From the IMG/VR virus record IMGVR_UViG_3300020595_000010, positions 62,001 to 126,000 of that record: a stretch of 64,000 nucleotides of DNA; one strand, 5' to 3'. This DNA is from a virus. The notes under the pieces were generated by a model that was not told the DNA's origin, did not search any database, and saw nothing but the letters and a program-made list of their open reading frames with translations. Position numbers and translations under genes: made by a program. Positions 60,670 to 64,000 of the stretch are shown here, in pieces. How positions within the stretch are numbered: position 1 is the stretch's first letter; each line of letters opens with the position of its first letter.

Positions 60670-60973
60670 GTCCATCGGGCGTGTATATGCGCAAGAAAGG
60701 GTGTAGTGGGCTTATTAGAGCGAGTATAAAACTAACCCATCGATTGTATATACAAATATATTATATGCAACTACATACAAAATAACGCATCTCAAAAAAA
60801 TTATATGTAAGCCCATATAGGATAAAGAAAATAAAAACCCGCAAGGCGCAAATAGTAGCGAACGACGATTTCTTCACATCGATAGAAGATATATGTATAT
60901 AACGTAATAGCTACTTCATCATGGGGTAATATAAATAACCATAGGTAATTAATTAAAACCCATATATATCGCC

Positions 60974-61054
60974 ATGAAACATAAAACAGACATATCCTCA
61001 GTGATTTATGTAGCACTTATGATTGTAGTGTTTACATTAGCAACAATTTCTTAA
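60974..61054 (+). CDS. Micro-membrane protein, 26 aa
   Basis: ATG at 60974 to TAA at 61052-61054 encodes a charged six-residue start (KHKTD) followed by one hydrophobic helix (VIYVALMIVVFTLATIS). It lies at the end of the non-coding region and directly before a promoter. Coding status is tentative. Confidence 0.35.
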   Translation: MKHKTDISSVIYVALMIVVFTLATIS

Positions 61055-61071
61055 AGGCTTCCGGTGACTTG

Positions 61072-61103
61072 CGTGGAGAAGCGAGAAAGCGTTCGTATAT
61101 TTA
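61072..61103 (+). promoter_or_regulatory. Host-type promoter CGTG-N20-TATATTTA
   Basis: CGTG (61072-61075) in GCGTGGAGAAGCGAG and TATATTTA (61096-61103) are 20 bp apart. The upstream CTTCCGGTGACTTG block matches that at 61513. Confidence 0.8.
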
Positions 61104-61153
61104 CAGGGTAAATGGGGTGCGAGCCCAAGTGTTAATTAAATTCAATAAAGGTT

Positions 61154-61504
61154 ATGTTAAATAAGCAAAAAGTTCAAGGTTTTAGAGGTGATTTCGCAAA
61201 AGCAGTCGCTCAATTAGAAAAAGATTATGGTGTTACTATTTCATTAGGCACAATTAGGTTTGATGCTCAAGAATTAAGAGCAAAAATGACAGCTCGAGTT
61301 GGTGATGCACCACAAAAAGCTTCAAAAGATGATTTTCAAATTGGAGATGTGGTTGGTATTAATCATAAAAAAGTCTCTCCTAATGATGAATTTAAAATTA
61401 TTAAAATTAACAATAAGAACATTAAAGTTCAAGCTATTAATGTTGGTGATGGTAGAATTGGTGGTTTGATTAATGTTTCACCAAGTCTATTAGTTAAAAA
61501 GTAA
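61154..61504 (+). CDS. Hypothetical protein, 116 aa
   Basis: A soluble, basic protein with FRGDFAKAVAQLEKDYGVTISLGTIRFDAQELRAKM, a pattern I recall from a phage hypothetical family. A KOW-like beta segment (QIGDVVGINHKKVSPNDEFKI) lies in the second half. Function unknown. Confidence 0.65.
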   Translation: MLNKQKVQGFRGDFAKAVAQLEKDYGVTISLGTIRFDAQELRAKMTARVGDAPQKASKDDFQIGDVVGINHKKVSPNDEFKIIKINNKNIKVQAINVGDGRIGGLINVSPSLLVKK

Positions 61505-61512
61505 TTTAAAGA

Positions 61513-61544
61513 CTTCCGGTGAATCGCTTGGAGAAGCGAGGAAG
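61513..61544 (+). repeat. Two-part hairpin containing the -33 element
   Basis: CTTCC/GGAAG (61513-61517/61540-61544) and CGCTT/AAGCG (61525-61529/61534-61538) nest around loop GGAG. The inner stem carries the -33 CTTG of the promoter at 61527. Confidence 0.65.
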
Positions 61545-61558
61545 CTTTCGTATATTTA
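61527..61558 (+). promoter_or_regulatory. Host-type promoter CTTG-N20-TATATTTA
   Basis: CTTG (61527-61530) and TATATTTA (61551-61558) are 20 bp apart; it drives the DUF932 gene. Confidence 0.88.
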
Positions 61559-61612
61559 CGGGGTAAATGAGGTTAAAACACAATAAAAGTTTAATTTAAA
61601 TAAATAAAAGTT

Positions 61613-62428
61613 ATGATGAATTCAGAAAATTTGCAAGAAGCAAAGTATTTAACAAAAGAAGCGATTGCCAAAATGGCACCTTCAGTTTTTTCAACGAAGC
61701 CAAGTAGTGAGGTTTCAGACAAGTATACACACATTCCAACGGAGCGTGTAATTGATGATATGGAGCTTCTAGGTTGGAAGCCAATTGAAGCCAAAGAAGT
61801 TAAGGCTCGTAAGAACTCAACAAAAGGATTTCAAAAGCACTTGCTAGTGTTTAGAAATGATGATGTTGTTATTAATGGTAGTGATGGTGATACAGTTTTT
61901 CCACAAATTCTACTAACAAATTCTCACGATGGTAAGAATTCCTTCCAATTTCAAGCAGGTTTATATCGTTTGATTTGTGCAAATGGTTTAGTTATTGCAG
62001 ATACGCAATTTGAAGCCGTTAAAATGCGTCATATGGGTTATACATTTGAGGATCTTCAGGTTTTACTTAAGGACATGGTAGAAAAGCTTCCGCTTACAGT
62101 TGAATCTATGAATAAGATGAAAGCTCAAGAAATGGCAGAAGAAGAAATTCTACAATTTGCTAAAGATGCCATTAATACTAGATTTTCAAAGCAAGAAATG
62201 AAGCGTATTGAAATTGATTATAAAGCTTTAGTTCAGCCCGTACGTAAGGAAGATTACGGTACAGACCTTTGGTCAGTATTTAATGTAGTTCAAGAAAAAA
62301 TTGTAACAGGTGACTTCGATTACCGAGCAGGTGGTAAAGCACGTAAAGCTCGTGAGATAAAGAACTTCAAGCAAGATATGAAGATCAATAAAGAATTGTT
62401 TGATGTAGCACTTCAATATGCGAACTAG
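61613..62428 (+). CDS. DUF932-family protein, 271 aa
   Basis: The protein has the DUF932 pattern: THIPTERVIDDMELLGWKP at the start, GFQKHLLVFRND, FPQILLTNSHDGKNSFQFQAGLYRLICANGLV and a helical C-terminal region. The family is common in phages and plasmids and its function is unknown. It starts after AAATAAAAGTT and overlaps the next gene by 11 bp. Confidence 0.85.
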   Translation: MMNSENLQEAKYLTKEAIAKMAPSVFSTKPSSEVSDKYTHIPTERVIDDMELLGWKPIEAKEVKARKNSTKGFQKHLLVFRNDDVVINGSDGDTVFPQILLTNSHDGKNSFQFQAGLYRLICANGLVIADTQFEAVKMRHMGYTFEDLQVLLKDMVEKLPLTVESMNKMKAQEMAEEEILQFAKDAINTRFSKQEMKRIEIDYKALVQPVRKEDYGTDLWSVFNVVQEKIVTGDFDYRAGGKARKAREIKNFKQDMKINKELFDVALQYAN

Positions 62429-62822
62429 AGTCACATGGTTAAATGGTTGTTTTGATGTGCTCCATGCGGGGCACATCCAACTATTTAAAAGAGCTTGGGA
62501 GGAAGGAAATGATGTGATAGTAGGAATTGACTCAGATGAGCGTATTCGTCAGATGAAGGGTGATTGTAGACCGGTGAATTCTCTTGAAAATAGAATGCTC
62601 TTCCTACAAAGTATAAAATACATTAGGAATGTAATTCCTTTCAATACGGATGATGAGCTAGATGGTTTAATTAAACGCTTGGCTCCCGAAGTATTTGTAA
62701 TTGGTGAGGAGTATAGAAATAAGACAATTATAGGTAAAAAGTGGGCTAAAGCAATGTTGTATGTGCCTCGCTATCAAGGCTTAAGTTCTTCGGATATTAT
62801 AAACGGAACCCACAACTCATGA
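62418..62822 (+). CDS. Nucleotidyltransferase, HldE/RfaE2-like (heptose 1-phosphate adenylyltransferase)
   Basis: The 134-residue protein has the cytidylyltransferase-like NGCFDVLHAGH (HxGH motif), VIVGIDSDERIRQMKG and NRMLFLQSIKYIRNV, and ends in SSSDIING. This matches the C-terminal domain of bifunctional HldE. It would make ADP-sugar from sugar 1-phosphate. Its kinase counterpart is 17.5 kb upstream at 44.9 kb, so the phage carries HldE as two separate genes. Confidence 0.88.
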   Translation: MRTRVTWLNGCFDVLHAGHIQLFKRAWEEGNDVIVGIDSDERIRQMKGDCRPVNSLENRMLFLQSIKYIRNVIPFNTDDELDGLIKRLAPEVFVIGEEYRNKTIIGKKWAKAMLYVPRYQGLSSSDIINGTHNS

Positions 62823-62832
62823 TATTTATAAC
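62823..62832 (+). promoter_or_regulatory. TATTTATAAC motif, putative late promoter
   Basis: A TATTTATAAC element directly after the adenylyltransferase stop, 14 bp before the structural gene ATG. Confidence 0.45.
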
Positions 62833-62846
62833 AAAATAATAGAATT

Positions 62847-63212
62847 ATGCCAACATATCCCAGCTCATCACTAAACGGAAGTGGATCTTTAGGAACGTCA
62901 GTTATGACTGCCGGTCAACAATATCTCTTTGAATTAGAAAATACCGCGACGACGATTGGTTCGGTAGCTTACTTTACACTGGAAGCTAACTCAACCGCAA
63001 ATCAAAATCTTCTTACTCAAACACCAATAGCCGGAGCGTTTGGTGGTTTTTTACAAGATATTGATGAAGGGTCTTTGCAAGAAAATACCTATGGTTTTTC
63101 CGTAAGTCTATTTGGTAAGGGTGGTTCATTTACATTTACCCCTACTACCACAATTCCTGCAAATACTTACTATTTAAAAACAACTGGTCGTGTAGGGTTG
63201 GTGATATCATAA
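62847..63212 (+). CDS. Predicted small structural protein, 121 aa
   Basis: A low-charge, serine/threonine/glycine-rich beta protein (PTYPSSSLNGSGSLGTSVM, GKGGSFTFTPTTTIPANTYYLKTTG). The composition and late-type motif suggest a virion component such as a decoration protein. No definite family. Confidence 0.55.
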   Translation: MPTYPSSSLNGSGSLGTSVMTAGQQYLFELENTATTIGSVAYFTLEANSTANQNLLTQTPIAGAFGGFLQDIDEGSLQENTYGFSVSLFGKGGSFTFTPTTTIPANTYYLKTTGRVGLVIS

Positions 63213-63284
63213 TATATACGTATGTATAGATGTTATATTGTTAAGGAGAGAAGTTTCGAGACGACCTAATTAAAATTAAAAAAT

Positions 63285-63422
63285 ATGTTATATAAAATCA
63301 AGATTACTGAAAGTGAAAGTGGAAAAGTACAAGAAATGCAAATTAAAACCGATCGTTTAGAATGGTTTATGGAGCAATATCAAAGAAATAGACCTGTTTT
63401 TACTTGGGAAATTATTAAGTAA
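63285..63422 (+). CDS. Short protein, 45 aa
   Basis: ATG at 63285 to TAA at 63420-63422. A charged alpha/beta peptide with LEWFMEQYQRNRPVFTWEI. Unknown function; supported by its tight spacing to the next gene. Confidence 0.5.
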   Translation: MLYKIKITESESGKVQEMQIKTDRLEWFMEQYQRNRPVFTWEIIK

Positions 63423-63425
63423 GTT

Positions 63426-63599
63426 ATGGATCTTTTTAATAAGAAGAAGGTTGTAAACCTTCAAAAAAATATTAATAAGTGTAATGCTACTATTCTAAAA
63501 ATGAGTCAAGACATTGATTATCTTAAAGAAGTTAATAGAAAACTAAAGGAAGAAAATAGCAATTTAAAATATACTCTAAAACATCAAAGAACTTATTAA
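63426..63599 (+). CDS. Short coiled-coil protein, 57 aa
   Basis: ATG at 63426 in GTTATG context to TAA at 63597-63599. Almost entirely helical with heptad-like leucine and isoleucine spacing. Function unknown. Confidence 0.55.
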   Translation: MDLFNKKKVVNLQKNINKCNATILKMSQDIDYLKEVNRKLKEENSNLKYTLKHQRTY

Positions 63600-63604
63600 A
63601 TAAA

Positions 63605-63636
63605 TTTGGTTTTTTAAGATATCTTTCGTATATTCA
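63605..63636 (+). promoter_or_regulatory. Host-type promoter TTTG-N20-TATATTCA
   Basis: TTTG (63605-63608) and TATATTCA (63629-63636) are 20 bp apart, before the UV endonuclease gene with its AATAAAGGTT leader. Confidence 0.85.
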
Positions 63637-63660
63637 CCACGTAATAAAAAAATAAAGGTT

Positions 63661-64000
63661 ATGAATCTAGGATACGCTTGTATTAATACTGCACTAAGTG
63701 CTAACAAAATTATGACAAATCGCACAATGCGTCGAAAAACATTTGATGCTAAAGGTATTGATTATGTCTCCGATCTTGCATTACTTAATGTTAAAGATCT
63801 TAAAACTATTGTTCAGTGGAATAATGAGATGAAAATCAAGTTATTTCGGTTATCTAGCCAAATATTCCCTTGGTCAGATGAATATGATGTTAAAACTCTT
63901 AAAGATTATGATGAGATTAAATCAATAATGTTTGAGATTGGGCAAATTGCTAAAGATGGAGGACAACGACTTACGATGCATCCAGGCCCTTATAATTGTT
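63661..64000 (+). CDS. uvsE: UV damage endonuclease UvdE (N-terminal part, cut by window end)
   Basis: The frame runs off the window; the visible 113 residues read LGYACINTALS, NRTMRRKTFDAKGIDYVSDLALLN, DLKTIVQWN, KLFRLSSQIFPWSDEYD and GQRLTMHPGPYN, the first half of the UvdE TIM barrel with its early histidine ligand. UvdE nicks next to UV photoproducts. The full enzyme should be about 300 residues. Confidence 0.92.
   Translation, partial: MNLGYACINTALSANKIMTNRTMRRKTFDAKGIDYVSDLALLNVKDLKTIVQWNNEMKIKLFRLSSQIFPWSDEYDVKTLKDYDEIKSIMFEIGQIAKDGGQRLTMHPGPYNC

Larger units (their letters stand above)
60473..60973 (+). other. Non-coding region with stem-loops, possible ncRNA or origin
   Basis: About 500 bp with no supportable gene, between two promoter-driven units. 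It is unusually G+C-rich in parts and holds two long imperfect hairpins, listed separately (60519-60564 and 60623-60669), plus CGTACG palindromic repeats. It could be a structured RNA, a replication origin or a protein-binding region. Confidence 0.4.

Noticed and set aside
60801-61016. 71-codon minus-strand frame in the non-coding region
   Set aside because: It would be the only minus-strand gene, has no promoter or start context, and its tyrosine/leucine-rich product looks like translated AT-rich DNA.
45604-61558. CRISPR-like array of the repeated promoter blocks
   Set aside because: The repeats are spaced by genes, not short spacers, and are promoters with conserved -33 and -7 elements.

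Overview
The window is a continuous piece of a large, AT-rich, T4-related (myovirus-type) phage genome. Every gene I can support lies on the + strand, and many are packed with TAATG or ATGA overlaps. The replisome is T4-like: a DnaB-type helicase, a family B polymerase split into two genes, a sliding clamp, gp44- and gp62-like clamp-loader subunits, a RadA-like ATPase, a DNA ligase, a RecB-type nuclease and a UV endonuclease cut off by the window end. The host is inferred to be a (probably marine) member of the Bacteroidetes. The reasons are recurrent promoters of the form TTTG-N20-TATATTTA, close to the Bacteroidetes TTTG / TAnnTTTG consensus, translation starts preceded by A-rich (A)AATAAAGGTT instead of Shine-Dalgarno sequences, and exported proteins with Flavobacteria-like signal peptides. 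There is no tRNA, CRISPR, integrase or transposase.

Layout. 0-4.1 kb: helicase and class I ribonucleotide reductase (nrdB, nrdA). 4.1-10 kb: an envelope and lysis block with small membrane proteins, three exported proteins, an amidase endolysin and a holin. 10-20.3 kb: nucleotide metabolism and DNA modification, with a SET-domain protein, thyX, a DpdA/TGT-like transglycosylase, queC, thioredoxin, queD, queE, a nuclease, a thioesterase, a phosphoribosyltransferase, folE and a MazG-like protein; one structural gene is interleaved. 20.3-30.5 kb: a structural protein, split polB, clamp, Hsp20, GroES, GroEL, clamp loader and an Nmad1/DUF1599-like protein. 30.5-41.9 kb: a glycan block with an FkbM methyltransferase, several glycosyltransferases, two sugar epimerases, a short UDP-sugar dehydrogenase and further transferase-like genes. 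41.9-50.3 kb: small genes plus an HTH-HNH protein, a glucosaminidase, a heptose-7-phosphate-kinase-like protein, a SWIM finger and a metallopeptidase. 50.3-54.3 kb: an adhesin-like structural protein, a hydrolase and three genes whose N termini look like T4 capsid-targeting signals. 54.3-64 kb: RadA, a glycosyltransferase, ligase, many short early-type genes each behind its own promoter, a non-coding structured region near 60.5-60.97 kb, a DUF932 protein, a heptose-phosphate adenylyltransferase, a structural protein and UvdE.

How the genes work together. FolE, QueD, QueE and QueC would turn GTP into preQ0, and the DpdA-like protein could insert it into DNA, so the phage DNA is predicted to carry a 7-deazaguanine. 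QueC, QueD and QueE all show altered metal-site residues, which makes this cassette the most interesting part of the window. Two promoter classes are visible. The host-like TTTG-N20-TATATTTA class precedes metabolic, replication and small accessory genes; it often sits inside an inverted repeat and feeds a stereotyped leader with a tiny hairpin and a 5'-proximal AUG. A TATTTATAAT motif precedes lysis, structural and some small genes and may be the late signal.
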